Assembly (NCBI GenBank): GCA_934717745.1
Contig: CAKUZB010000006.1
Span: 62,001 to 126,000 of the forward strand
Direction: 5' to 3'
DNA length: 64,000 nucleotides
DNA from: an uncultured Candidatus Melainabacteria bacterium
Lineage (GTDB): Bacteria; Cyanobacteriota; Vampirovibrionia; Gastranaerophilales; Gastranaerophilaceae
Positions 1-8,698 of this stretch are shown here, piece after piece; within the stretch, counting starts at the first letter, position 1, and the number at the start of each line of letters is the position of its first letter. Both the position numbers and the translations under genes were made by a program. Below the pieces are notes generated by a model, which saw nothing but the letters and a program-made list of their open reading frames with translations, was not told where the DNA came from and made no database searches.

Positions 1-706
1 GGATACCGGCAGTGTCTATGATTGTAAACTCTTGCTCTTTATAAGTCAATTTACTATCAATGCTATCACGAGTTGTACCTGAAACGTCTGAAACAATAAC
101 TCTTTCTTTACCTAAAAGAGCATTTACAATTGAAGATTTACCTGCATTAGGACGTCCTACAATCGCAAGTTTAATGTCTGTTTCTTCTTCTAACTCATCG
201 TCTGCTTCAAAATCTTCCGTTAAAATTTCTAACAAATCTCCAACTCCACCAGAACCATGAAGTGCAGAAATTCCAATTGGATCGCCAAGTGCAAGTGAAT
301 AGAACTCGCTTGTATAAAGTGCTTGAGCAGGACTATCTACTTTATTTACTGCCAAAAATACAGGTTTTTTACTTTGACGTAAAATATTTGCGATGTCCTC
401 ATCAACCGGAGTTACACCGTCTTTTCCGTCTACAATAAATACTATTTTTTCTGCTTCTTCGCAAGCGATTTGTGCTTGGTCGTAAATAGAAACCATTATT
501 TCATCTTCATCATTTGGAATAATCCCGCCTGTGTCGATTACAGTAAACCATTTATTTTGCCATTCAACGTCAAAATAAATTCTGTCCCTTGTAACTCCAG
601 GCATATCGTCTACGATTGATTTTCTATGTCCGACAAGTCTGTTTACGAATGTTGATTTTCCAACATTCGGTCTTCCTACGATTGCAACTATTGGTTTTCT
701 TTTCAT
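1..706 (-). CDS. der: Ribosome-assembly GTPase Der (EngA), N-terminal part; gene runs off the left edge
   Basis: Der is a two-GTPase-domain protein needed for 50S subunit maturation. About 235 residues are visible. The first G domain starts immediately (GRPNVGKS at residues 11-18, DTGG in switch II, NKVD near 143) and the second begins near residue 181 with GRPNAGKSS followed by DTAG; tandem G domains separated by an acidic linker (DDELEEE) identify the family. The C-terminal KH-like domain lies outside the window. The ATG at 704-706 is preceded by an extended -10 (TGCTACAAT) only 7 nt upstream and no Shine-Dalgarno, so the message may be leaderless. The HELGH gene lies 58 bp upstream on the same strand. 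Confidence 0.97.
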   Translation of the reverse strand, partial: MKRKPIVAIVGRPNVGKSTFVNRLVGHRKSIVDDMPGVTRDRIYFDVEWQNKWFTVIDTGGIIPNDEDEIMVSIYDQAQIACEEAEKIVFIVDGKDGVTPVDEDIANILRQSKKPVFLAVNKVDSPAQALYTSEFYSLALGDPIGISALHGSGGVGDLLEILTEDFEADDELEEETDIKLAIVGRPNAGKSSIVNALLGKERVIVSDVSGTTRDSIDSKLTYKEQEFTIIDTAGI

Positions 707-713
707 AGTTTTT

Positions 714-719
714 ATTGTA
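714..719 (-). promoter_or_regulatory. -10 box of der, probably giving a leaderless message
   Basis: Read on the minus strand this is TACAAT preceded by TGC (extended -10). It ends 7 nt before the der ATG, so transcription should start at or within a base or two of the start codon. No clear -35 was found at normal spacing. Confidence 0.5.
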
Positions 720-764
720 GCACAAATATATTGTTAAAAATCCAACAATGAAACGAAACTAAAT

Positions 765-2534
765 TTATGCTTTCGTTTTGTCTAAAACGGTCGATAATTC
801 CGCAATGGTTTTCGGGAAGTATTGTTGCAAGTATTGAGAACGAATTGAGAATAAATCTTCATTATTGTAAGTGTTTAATAATGCGTTTGATTCTGCAATT
901 GTTTCTTGAAGTCCGTCTTTTTCATCAGAACTCTTTATAAAATATCCGATATGTTCTCTTTGTGCTGATGGAAATGCATCATTGAATTTTGCTTTTTCCT
1001 CTTCAAAAACTTCATTAATTTTCGGATTTGAGAAAATAGATTTTTTCAAAGTTTCAACTTCTTTTGTATCCACTTTGTCATAATCTTTCGCATGTCCAAG
1101 TTCATGCAACATTACAAACAAATTATCGCCTGTTTTAATTCTTTTGTTTGTCGCACCATAAGTTGAATAATTTATATCATCAATACCATTTAAGTGTTTA
1201 ACAGTTTTACCTAAAGCAATTAATTCTTCACCCGGCATTCTTTTTAAAACACTAAGGATTTTTTCTTGATTTCCGTCGATATAATTTTCAAAAGTTAATT
1301 TAGACTCGTTGTTATTCTTCAAGTCTTTGATGTTCATTTCTTTTTCATTGACTGTAATTTCGTATTTTTGGTCATTTTTAGAAGAAATAAATTTGTTATC
1401 TGAAACAACTTCAAATGATTGAGAATTTTTCAACAAAGTTTTACCGTTTTTATCAGTAATAACATAATCGCTAATTCTATTACCTTGCGGATCATCTTCA
1501 TATAAATATTGAGTTCTTGTACCGTCTAAAGACGTCATATCTTTTTTAACAGAAATTATACCTGTTTTAGAATCAATAGTTCCTGAAGAAATAACCTTTT
1601 CAGAACCATCAGGCATGATGTGTTTAACATTTAAAACACCTCTTACATCTGATTGTTCAGTATATTCTTTTCTTAAAGTTTTACCATTTTTATCTTTTAC
1701 AACTCGAATTTCACTTAATAAAACAGGTTGCGGAAGTTTTTTGTTTACTTCTAATTTAACTTTCGACGTTGTTCCGGTTCTGTAATCCATTGTCTTTTTA
1801 ATTTGATATTGTTTGCCGTTTGAACGTGTTAGTGCCTGAACATCTTCAACACAAGTTGTTTTCATATTTTTGTCAAAAAGTGCAATCTTCTTACCTGTAT
1901 CTTTCAAATCCGCAACTAAAGCAAAAGCATTGTTGTCAAAATCATCTTTTTTGAAATTGATAGAAAGTGCTTTATCACCGCAAAGTTGCTCCATTTCGTT
2001 ATATTTTTCAACAACAACTTCAGGTTTTGTCAAAAGTTTATTTTTAGATAATGCTACAATGTTGTCTGTTTGTAAGTTACATTGTGCTAAAACTTTTGCT
2101 TTTTCAAAATCCTCGCTTTCTGTTATGTTTTGTGCAAAAGATTTCACTTCAAATGGTGAAAATCTTGGGGTGTTGTCTGATTTTTTTAAGCATGCTAAAT
2201 CTGAAATGTGCTTAACAGATTGTGTATCTTTTTTTATAATTTCGCAAGCCATTGAGCCTAAAATTTTAGGTTCTTGAACTAATTTTCTAAAAGGTTGCCA
2301 TTTTTCAGGTGTTTTTGTTAATTCTTGTTTAATTAATTCTAATTTTTCATCATCGAATTTAGGTTTGTCTTTAAAATTTTTCAAACCTTTTAATTCGTTC
2401 ATTGCATCATTAATATTAAATTCAGATTTTTCAAAAGTATCAGGCTTCATCTCCAAAGAAATTTGTTTTCTTTGTGGAGTTGAAGTTTTAACATTTGAAA
2501 CATTATTTATATTTTTTGTTCCGTTAACATTCAT
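765..2534 (-). CDS. HELGH zinc-metalloprotease-like protein (family member A)
   Basis: 589 aa of unknown function. Near residue 477 it has LHELGHAKD, the HExxH zinc site of gluzincin-type peptidases; about 70 residues later follows LQETIAESNA, whose glutamates could be the third ligand. Before that lies a beta-rich region with a hallmark segment (TQYLYEDDPQGNRISDY) that is shared almost word for word with three tandem genes at 54628-59537, so this is a dispersed fourth paralog. There is no signal peptide. The N-terminus has a tag, KPDTFEKS near residues 29-37, that recurs in the protein at 41309. It differs from its paralogs by ending DKTKA rather than AIEYYGT. Peptidase activity is inferred, substrate unknown; it may be exported by a non-Sec route. 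Confidence 0.7.
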   Translation of the reverse strand: MNVNGTKNINNVSNVKTSTPQRKQISLEMKPDTFEKSEFNINDAMNELKGLKNFKDKPKFDDEKLELIKQELTKTPEKWQPFRKLVQEPKILGSMACEIIKKDTQSVKHISDLACLKKSDNTPRFSPFEVKSFAQNITESEDFEKAKVLAQCNLQTDNIVALSKNKLLTKPEVVVEKYNEMEQLCGDKALSINFKKDDFDNNAFALVADLKDTGKKIALFDKNMKTTCVEDVQALTRSNGKQYQIKKTMDYRTGTTSKVKLEVNKKLPQPVLLSEIRVVKDKNGKTLRKEYTEQSDVRGVLNVKHIMPDGSEKVISSGTIDSKTGIISVKKDMTSLDGTRTQYLYEDDPQGNRISDYVITDKNGKTLLKNSQSFEVVSDNKFISSKNDQKYEITVNEKEMNIKDLKNNNESKLTFENYIDGNQEKILSVLKRMPGEELIALGKTVKHLNGIDDINYSTYGATNKRIKTGDNLFVMLHELGHAKDYDKVDTKEVETLKKSIFSNPKINEVFEEEKAKFNDAFPSAQREHIGYFIKSSDEKDGLQETIAESNALLNTYNNEDLFSIRSQYLQQYFPKTIAELSTVLDKTKA

Positions 2535-2682
2535 ACACTTAATCTCTCAATTAATATTACCCTTGTTATAGTTTTCGTTTATAAATTTGAAAACTTTAAT
2601 ATTTTTTTGATTTTTGTTACAAATGCTTAACAATAAAAATTTTAAAGTGATATAATTATAGGAAAATACGGAGTAGTTTATT

Positions 2683-3450
2683 ATGCACAAGAATTTAGAA
2701 GAATTAATTGAAGTTATAAGAGTTTTGCGTTCTGAAAACGGTTGCCCTTGGGACAGAGAGCAAACTCATACATCACTAAGACCTAATATGATTGAAGAAG
2801 CGTATGAAGCGGTTGATGCAATTGATGAAAAAGACCCTGCTCATTTAAGAGAGGAATTGGGAGATGTCTTGTTACAAGTACTTCTGCACTCTCAAATAGC
2901 AAGTGAAACCGGCGAATTTGATATTGAAGATGTTGCAAAAGAATTAAAAGATAAGTTAATACATCGTCATCCGCATGTTTTTGGAAATACGCATGTTTCT
3001 TGTGCAGATGATGTTGTAGTTAATTGGGATAAATTAAAACAAGAAGAAAAAACTGAACGAAAATCTCAAATGGACGGAATTTCAAAGGCTCAATCGGCTT
3101 TAATGTCGGCTCAAAAAATTTCTAAAAGAGCAGTAAAAGTTGGTTTTGAATGGGATAAAGTTGAAACACTTTGGGATTGCGTAAATTCGGAATTGTCTGA
3201 ATTTAAAGAAGCCTGTGATGAAAAAAACCAAGAACACATGGAAGAAGAAATGGGTGATATTCTTTTTGCAGTGGTAAATTTGGCTCGTTGGCATAAACTT
3301 GATGCAGAGCAATGTTTGATTACAGCGAATAATAAATTTATGAAACGTTTTAGAAAAATGGAAGAATTAGCAGTAAAACCGTTGACAGAGTACACTTTTG
3401 AAGAATTTGATAAATTATGGAGAAGTGCTAAAAAGAAAATTGGAGAATAG
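2683..3450 (+). CDS. mazG: Nucleoside triphosphate pyrophosphohydrolase MazG
   Basis: 255 aa, the normal length of the two-domain enzyme that hydrolyses (d)NTPs to NMPs plus pyrophosphate and cleans aberrant nucleotides. Both all-alpha MazG domains are visible: GCPWDREQTH and the metal-binding set EEAYEAVDAI...REELGDVLLQV in the first, and SELSEFKEA...EEEMGDILFAV in the second, each with the ExxE...ExxD pattern. A promoter-like TATAAT lies about 30 nt upstream. It stands alone on the plus strand, divergent from the HELGH gene and convergent with recJ. Confidence 0.95.
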   Translation: MHKNLEELIEVIRVLRSENGCPWDREQTHTSLRPNMIEEAYEAVDAIDEKDPAHLREELGDVLLQVLLHSQIASETGEFDIEDVAKELKDKLIHRHPHVFGNTHVSCADDVVVNWDKLKQEEKTERKSQMDGISKAQSALMSAQKISKRAVKVGFEWDKVETLWDCVNSELSEFKEACDEKNQEHMEEEMGDILFAVVNLARWHKLDAEQCLITANNKFMKRFRKMEELAVKPLTEYTFEEFDKLWRSAKKKIGE

Positions 3451-3831
3451 TTTTTAGCGAATAGCCAAAATTCTTCTTTTCATCGTACCGTAATTATCCT
3501 TATTTCCTTTCCAAATTTACGAATTTCCACAAAAAAAAAGACCCGTTAAGGTCTTAAAAATTTTTGTATAGGGAAGGAAATAAGGAAATTTAATAAACAC
3601 GTGTTATCCGGTCAATCCGGACAACATCATAAATCTTTTTAATTAAATCGCAAAATATACACCTTATCACGATTTTAATTTGCAAATAAGCCTCCAAAAT
3701 GCTTTTACAACAATGAACTATCCTGTCATTGCATATAACACATATCCCATTAAGTTTGCTTTACTTACATTTTTTATATCGGACAAGATAAATAAGAACT
3801 TTAGGTTTTTACTTTCTTTTGTTACATAAGT
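3451..3831. other. 381-bp gap between convergent mazG and recJ; holds hairpins and a possible small RNA
   Basis: No open reading frame of note. A terminator hairpin lies at 3538-3555. A strong hairpin with 10-bp arms lies at 3602-3626 (TGTTATCCGG, loop TCAAT, CCGGACAACA). Read on the minus strand the hairpin and terminator lie in the order expected for a short structured transcript of about 100 nt, or for a long recJ 3' UTR. It did not match 6S, SRP, tmRNA or RNase P signatures by eye. Confidence 0.35.
3531..3555 (-). terminator. Rho-independent terminator downstream of recJ
   Basis: Stem AAGACC/GGTCTT with loop CGTTAA at 3538-3555. On the minus strand the stem is followed by a run of nine T (complement of 3531-3539, partly in the stem foot), the classic intrinsic terminator layout. 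The plus-strand side has a weaker A5T5 tail, so it may also help end mazG. Confidence 0.7.
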
Positions 3832-6180
3832 TTACAAAACATCAAAATTCAAAGTTTTCGAAGCATCTTCTTTAAACTTACAAATCTCGTCTAAAGTATC
3901 CTTAAATTCTGCATATTCAATGCAATGTAAGATGTTTGAAATTTCTATATTTTTTACAAATTCGATTTTATATTCTTTTTCTGATTGCTCAAGAATTTTT
4001 ATCATTTGGCATTCTGCAAAAATTTGTAGCAATTTTTCAACACATTCCTCTGTAATGGCAAGAAAAGATGAACTTTTTGCCAAATCAAAAACTCCATTTT
4101 TATTGTTACAAGTAAATTTCACCATGCCGGAAAGTGTTTTTAACAAAGTCAATTCGTCTAAATTCGTATTATCGCAAGGCATATAATGAATATGATGAGG
4201 AGATACCGTTTCAACAATTTCATTCAAAATTTCTTCATTCGGCGGATAGTCAAAAAACATTATACTATCTGCATTTTTAAGAGTTTGTCTTGATACAATT
4301 CTTTCATATATAGCATTGTAAGGTTTTAACGAATTTATAATAGATTGATTTTCAGCAAAAGCAAGAATATTCATTTTCGAAGTTTTTATATAATCCTCAA
4401 CCAAAGAAAAAATATTCGACTTATTTCTATGGTCAAAAACCTTTACATCAGAAGAATTTTGAGGGGTTTCCTCTTTCCAACTTTCGCTGTGAATATCTTC
4501 AACAATCAATTGTAGACTTGTTGTATCTCTAAAAGTATTACTTCTTGGCGAAAACGCAATATCTAATTTATCACCGATAACTAACGGAATATCGCCATGC
4601 GACCACCACACACAAGTATAAACAGCATCTTTACCTTGAACCTTCAATCTCAAATGATTTTTATTTTCACCCATTAAAGATTTTTCTTTCAAAGTAAAAT
4701 CTTTAATCGCAAAAATTGGCGATGGATTTGATGCCCCAAAAGGTTCAAGTTTTGAAATTTCATCAACAATTGTCAAATCTAAATCTTTTTCATCTAAAGC
4801 CAAATCAATGCTTATTATTGGCTTTAAGTCCATTCCCTCAGACATTTCTTTAATCGTTTGATTAAGTGCTTTTTTCACTTGTTCAAAAGTTGCTTTTTCT
4901 TCTGAGAACGAAAGCCCTGCCGCCATTTCATGTCCACCAAAACCGTCAAGCAAATCCTCATTTGCACTAATTGCATCATAAAGATTTATACCTTTTACAC
5001 TTCTTGCAGAACAGCGATATTGTTTACTTTCGCTATGATATGTCATTATGAAAGTAGGTTTATAATATTTTTCAACGAATTTAGAAGCCACAATACCGAT
5101 AATTCCGACATTCCAGTCTTTATTAAATAAAATAATGGCATTATTATTCGATTTTTCTTTTAAATAAATTTCTTCTGCTTCTAAAAATGTATTTTCACAA
5201 AGATTTTGACGAACTTTGTTTAATTCATTTAAAGTTTGAACAGCAAGGTCAATTTCTGTTTTATTGTTAGACAAAAGAACTTTCAAAGCCACATCGACAT
5301 TATCTAAACGTCCTGTAGCATTAATTCTTGGTGCAACACCAAAAGCAATGTTTTCAGAGGTAATTCCGGATTCAAAATTTGCACCTGAACTTTCTAATAA
5401 TTTTGTTAATCCATAGTGTTGTCCTTTTGTAATTAAATCCAAACCTTTCATTACAAAATATCTGTTTTCACCAATCAATGGTACAATATCCGCAATTGTT
5501 CCAACAGTTACAAGTGGTAAAATCTCATAAATAAATTCAGGTTTTTCATAATATAAAAGTAAGGCTTGAGCCAATTTAAACGCCACACCACAACCTGCAA
5601 GCGAAGTTAATTCCAATATTTTTCTTGCAGAAAGTTTTTCATCTAAAGAATTAGGTGCTTTCGGATTTATTATCGCATAAGCAGGTGGTAATTCTTCCGG
5701 TGCTTCGTGGTGGTCTGTAATAATTACATCTATGCCAAAACTATTTAAAAATTTGACTTCATCAAGATTACTAATTCCACAATCGACTGTAATCATAAGT
5801 TTTGGCTTTTTAGCCGTCATTATTTTAACGAGTGTTTTAGTATTCATACCATGTCCCTCGTTTTCTCTATCAGGAATATAGTAATCAATATTTGCACTCA
5901 ATTCGTTAAAAGTTTTAAATAAAACCGATGTTGAAGTTATTCCGTCTGCATCAAAATCTCCATAAATAAGGATTTTTTCCTTTTTATTGATTGCATCAAC
6001 AATTCTTTCAACTGATTTTTTCATATCACAAAAGGCTGTTGGTTCAGACAACTTCATATCAAGAGGATTTAAAAAATCTTTTATATCAGATTTTTTTGTA
6101 ATTCCTCGCACTGCTAAAAGCCTTTCAATCAAAGGCTTATTAGCATTATCTTCTTTTTTAAATTCCCACTCTTTTTGCAT
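3832..6180 (-). CDS. recJ: Single-stranded-DNA-specific 5'-3' exonuclease RecJ
   Basis: 782 aa from the ATG at 6178-6180 (a TTG two codons earlier is possible). RecJ degrades ssDNA in RecF-pathway recombination and base-excision repair. The DHH phosphoesterase motifs are in order: YGDFDADGITS near residue 90, VDCGISN, ITDHHEAPEELP near 155, and ARINATGRLDN with DHHA1-type GFGGHEMAAG near 415; an OB-like domain follows. The C-terminal ~200 residues are weakly conserved, as in long RecJ versions of Firmicutes and Cyanobacteria. It starts only 6 bp after the ctpA stop codon, so the two genes form an operon with likely translational coupling. Confidence 0.95.
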   Translation of the reverse strand: MQKEWEFKKEDNANKPLIERLLAVRGITKKSDIKDFLNPLDMKLSEPTAFCDMKKSVERIVDAINKKEKILIYGDFDADGITSTSVLFKTFNELSANIDYYIPDRENEGHGMNTKTLVKIMTAKKPKLMITVDCGISNLDEVKFLNSFGIDVIITDHHEAPEELPPAYAIINPKAPNSLDEKLSARKILELTSLAGCGVAFKLAQALLLYYEKPEFIYEILPLVTVGTIADIVPLIGENRYFVMKGLDLITKGQHYGLTKLLESSGANFESGITSENIAFGVAPRINATGRLDNVDVALKVLLSNNKTEIDLAVQTLNELNKVRQNLCENTFLEAEEIYLKEKSNNNAIILFNKDWNVGIIGIVASKFVEKYYKPTFIMTYHSESKQYRCSARSVKGINLYDAISANEDLLDGFGGHEMAAGLSFSEEKATFEQVKKALNQTIKEMSEGMDLKPIISIDLALDEKDLDLTIVDEISKLEPFGASNPSPIFAIKDFTLKEKSLMGENKNHLRLKVQGKDAVYTCVWWSHGDIPLVIGDKLDIAFSPRSNTFRDTTSLQLIVEDIHSESWKEETPQNSSDVKVFDHRNKSNIFSLVEDYIKTSKMNILAFAENQSIINSLKPYNAIYERIVSRQTLKNADSIMFFDYPPNEEILNEIVETVSPHHIHYMPCDNTNLDELTLLKTLSGMVKFTCNNKNGVFDLAKSSSFLAITEECVEKLLQIFAECQMIKILEQSEKEYKIEFVKNIEISNILHCIEYAEFKDTLDEICKFKEDASKTLNFDVL

Positions 6181-6186
6181 AATCAA

Positions 6187-7407
6187 CTATCTACTGCATT
6201 TGCAAGCATTTATTTTTTGGTTTAAAATTTCAATTCCTTTTAACAATTGAGAATCATGTTTATTTTTAATGTCATCGTCAGATAACTCAACAATTACATC
6301 AGGTGTAATACCTTTTTTATGAATATCATTACCATTTGGAGTTAAATATCTTTGAATAGTAATATTTACACCAGAACCTTCCGGAAGTCTATTAATTTCT
6401 TGAACAATACCTTTTCCGAAAGTTTGAGTACCAACAAGAGTTGCTCTTTGATTATCTTTCATTGCACCAGAAAGAATTTCACTTGCAGAAGCAGAACCTT
6501 TATCTACAAGTATTACAACAGGCTTCGATGTAATAAATTCGTTTGTTGCACGTGCTGTTTCTTTATAACCATCTCTGTCAACCGTACTTACAATAACTCC
6601 GCCTTTTAACAACATATTTGCAATTAAAACAGCGTTAGTCAACAATCCCCCCGGATTTGAACGTAAGTCTAAAATATATCCCTCTTTTGTTTTATTTTTT
6701 ATCAATAATTCGCCAATTTCTTTTCCTGCATTTTGACTAATAAATGAACTTAGTCTTATATATTGAATGTTTTGCGGAATTTCAGTTTCAATCGGAGGAG
6801 TTGTTGAAACGGCTTTAACTTCAATTTCATCTCTTACTATCAAAAAAGTTAAAGGTTTTTCTTCACTTTTTCTTTTAATCAATAAATTTACAGTTGTACC
6901 TTTTTCACCTCTAATCTTATCGGCAGCCTTATCAATTGAAATCCCTTTTGTGCTTTCGCCATTAATTTCTAAAATTTCATCGTCGGCTTTTATACCTGCC
7001 TTTTCCGCAGGAGAATTTTCAATCGGTGCAACAACAATCAATTTACCGTTACGAATTGCAATTTGAGTACCAATACCCTTTAAAGAACCTTTTATTGAGT
7101 TTGTTTCTTCTGCAAATTCTTTTGGGTCTAAAAATCTTGTATATGGGTCATTTAAACTCGCTAACATTGTATCAATTGCAACGTAAGCATCTTCGTTTGT
7201 TTTAATTTTATTGTCATATTTATGTCGCCATCTTTGCCAATCTTGTCCGTTATTTGATTGGTCAACAAATTTATTGTTAATCAAAACCCAAACCTTGTCA
7301 TACAAATCGCATGGTGTGTATGCCATTACACGAGAAGTATTGAAGCCTGTTATAAATAATGATAATGTGAATACAATCAATAATAATTTTGTTAATGGTT
7401 TATTCAT
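6187..7407 (-). CDS. ctpA: C-terminal processing (S41) serine protease CtpA/Prc
   Basis: 406 aa secreted peptidase. It begins with a basic start, hydrophobic core and VMA cleavage-like site near residue 29 (Sec signal). A PDZ domain follows (residues about 90-185, with KGIGTQIA, ENSPAEKAGIKADDEI) and then the S41 catalytic core: LDLRSNPGG, GSASASEIL with the nucleophilic serine near residue 306, and TFGKGIVQE with the general-base lysine near 330. The family trims C termini of periplasmic proteins; in Cyanobacteria it processes D1, which is irrelevant if the host is non-photosynthetic. A Shine-Dalgarno (AAGGAAA) precedes the ATG. First gene of a ctpA-recJ operon. Confidence 0.93.
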   Translation of the reverse strand: MNKPLTKLLLIVFTLSLFITGFNTSRVMAYTPCDLYDKVWVLINNKFVDQSNNGQDWQRWRHKYDNKIKTNEDAYVAIDTMLASLNDPYTRFLDPKEFAEETNSIKGSLKGIGTQIAIRNGKLIVVAPIENSPAEKAGIKADDEILEINGESTKGISIDKAADKIRGEKGTTVNLLIKRKSEEKPLTFLIVRDEIEVKAVSTTPPIETEIPQNIQYIRLSSFISQNAGKEIGELLIKNKTKEGYILDLRSNPGGLLTNAVLIANMLLKGGVIVSTVDRDGYKETARATNEFITSKPVVILVDKGSASASEILSGAMKDNQRATLVGTQTFGKGIVQEINRLPEGSGVNITIQRYLTPNGNDIHKKGITPDVIVELSDDDIKNKHDSQLLKGIEILNQKINACKCSR

Positions 7408-7566
7408 AAATCTTTTTTCCTTTTCCTAAATTTATTATCGCACATTTATTTAATAAAGACTAAATTTTAAAGTAAATGTTTCAAAAACGTTAAACTTTTA
7501 TTAATAAGTTTTGATATTTTTCAGTTTTAATATACACTATTATTGTGGATAATCTAAGGAGGAAGT

Positions 7567-7686
7567 ATGCACGAATATGTTTTTAAAATGAAAAAAGGCG
7601 AAATTGAAATCGAATTAAAATCTGACGATTTGGAATTTGTTGAAGAACAACTTAACAAATGGAGAGAAGATTTACTTCAAAAATAG
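7567..7686 (+). CDS. 39-residue protein related to the N-terminus of the next gene
   Basis: A short gene with a strong ribosome-binding site (AAGGAGG, 6 nt before the ATG). The product starts MHEYVFKMKKGEIEIELKSD and ends in an amphipathic helix EFVEEQLNKWREDLLQK. The first 33 residues of the next gene have the same layout: FTFKKGDINLEYVTTD followed by a helix ending RQFQIWV. So it looks like a free-standing copy of that N-terminal domain, a beta-hairpin plus one helix. Function unknown; 48 bp separate the two genes, so they are probably co-transcribed. Confidence 0.65.
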   Translation: MHEYVFKMKKGEIEIELKSDDLEFVEEQLNKWREDLLQK

Positions 7687-7734
7687 TTTAAAAAATAAGA
7701 ATAATCGTTCTTATTTACAATAAAAGGGATAATT

Positions 7735-8667
7735 ATGCCAAAATACACTTTCACGTTCAAAAAAGGCGACATAAATTTAGAATATGTAACAACAGACAAA
7801 GATTCAATGGAACGTCAATTCCAAATTTGGGTTACTTGTGCATCTGTTTGGGCTTATAACCAAGAAAAAATTGAAAAAGGTCTTATGCCATCACCAATGC
7901 CAAAAGTTGAAACACCTGTTGTAAAAGAAGAACCTGTAGAAAAAGTTGAAAATGTTGAAGATATAAAAGTTATTGAACAAGAAACATCAACAGAAGAATC
8001 TTCTCAAACACAAGAGCCTGTAATTGAGGCAGAATTAGTTATGGCTACAGAACAGGAAGAAATTGAAAGAGAATCTCAACGCATAATCCAAGAATATAAA
8101 GCCGAAATGGAAGCAGAGGCAAGAAAAAAAGAAACTGAAGCAAAAAAAGAAGAATTTAAACAAGGCGTAGAAAACGTTATTGCAAAAGAAGAAGAAGTTC
8201 AAGAAGAATTGTCAAACCTTTACAACAAGGCTGAAACAATAAATGAAATTCAAGAAAATCAGCCTGAAGAACCTAAAAATAATGAAACTGAAACTTTAAT
8301 TTCAGATTTTGATTCATTACTTCAAAAAACAATGGCAAAACCTGTTAATAACGTTAAAGAAAAACGTGATGAAAGATTTTTAAAAGTAGTAAAAGTTAAA
8401 AACATAACAGAAAAAATCGATTTTCTAATCGTTACAGCATATTATTTGTCTGAATTTGAACGTTTAGATAGATTTACATTAAAACTTGTAAACGCAAAAT
8501 TAATGGAAAATATGCACGAAATTGTTGACAGTTCTATTCTACAAGAGGCAATTGACAAAGGACTTGTAGAATGTTTGCCAAACTACACAAATATTCCGTC
8601 AGCAATGGAATATAGACTTACAGAAGCCGGAGAAGAAGCATTTTTAAACGGCAGAGTAGGTTCATAG
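7735..8667 (+). CDS. Hypothetical protein: small N-terminal domain, acidic linker, winged-helix-like C-terminus
   Basis: 310 aa, not recognised. Residues 1-45 form the beta-hairpin plus helix domain also encoded by the 39-residue gene just upstream. Residues about 55-200 are rich in E, K and Q, low in complexity and probably a coiled or disordered linker. Residues about 215-310 are compact, helical and end with a short segment (MEYRLTEAGEEAFL) that reads like the wing of a winged-helix domain ('LTEAGEEAL' is common in PadR/MarR-type folds). A DNA-binding or scaffold role is possible but unproven. mnmA follows 31 bp downstream on the same strand. Confidence 0.6.
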   Translation: MPKYTFTFKKGDINLEYVTTDKDSMERQFQIWVTCASVWAYNQEKIEKGLMPSPMPKVETPVVKEEPVEKVENVEDIKVIEQETSTEESSQTQEPVIEAELVMATEQEEIERESQRIIQEYKAEMEAEARKKETEAKKEEFKQGVENVIAKEEEVQEELSNLYNKAETINEIQENQPEEPKNNETETLISDFDSLLQKTMAKPVNNVKEKRDERFLKVVKVKNITEKIDFLIVTAYYLSEFERLDRFTLKLVNAKLMENMHEIVDSSILQEAIDKGLVECLPNYTNIPSAMEYRLTEAGEEAFLNGRVGS

Positions 8668-8698
8668 TAATAAAATTTTTCAAATCAAAGGAGTTGGA

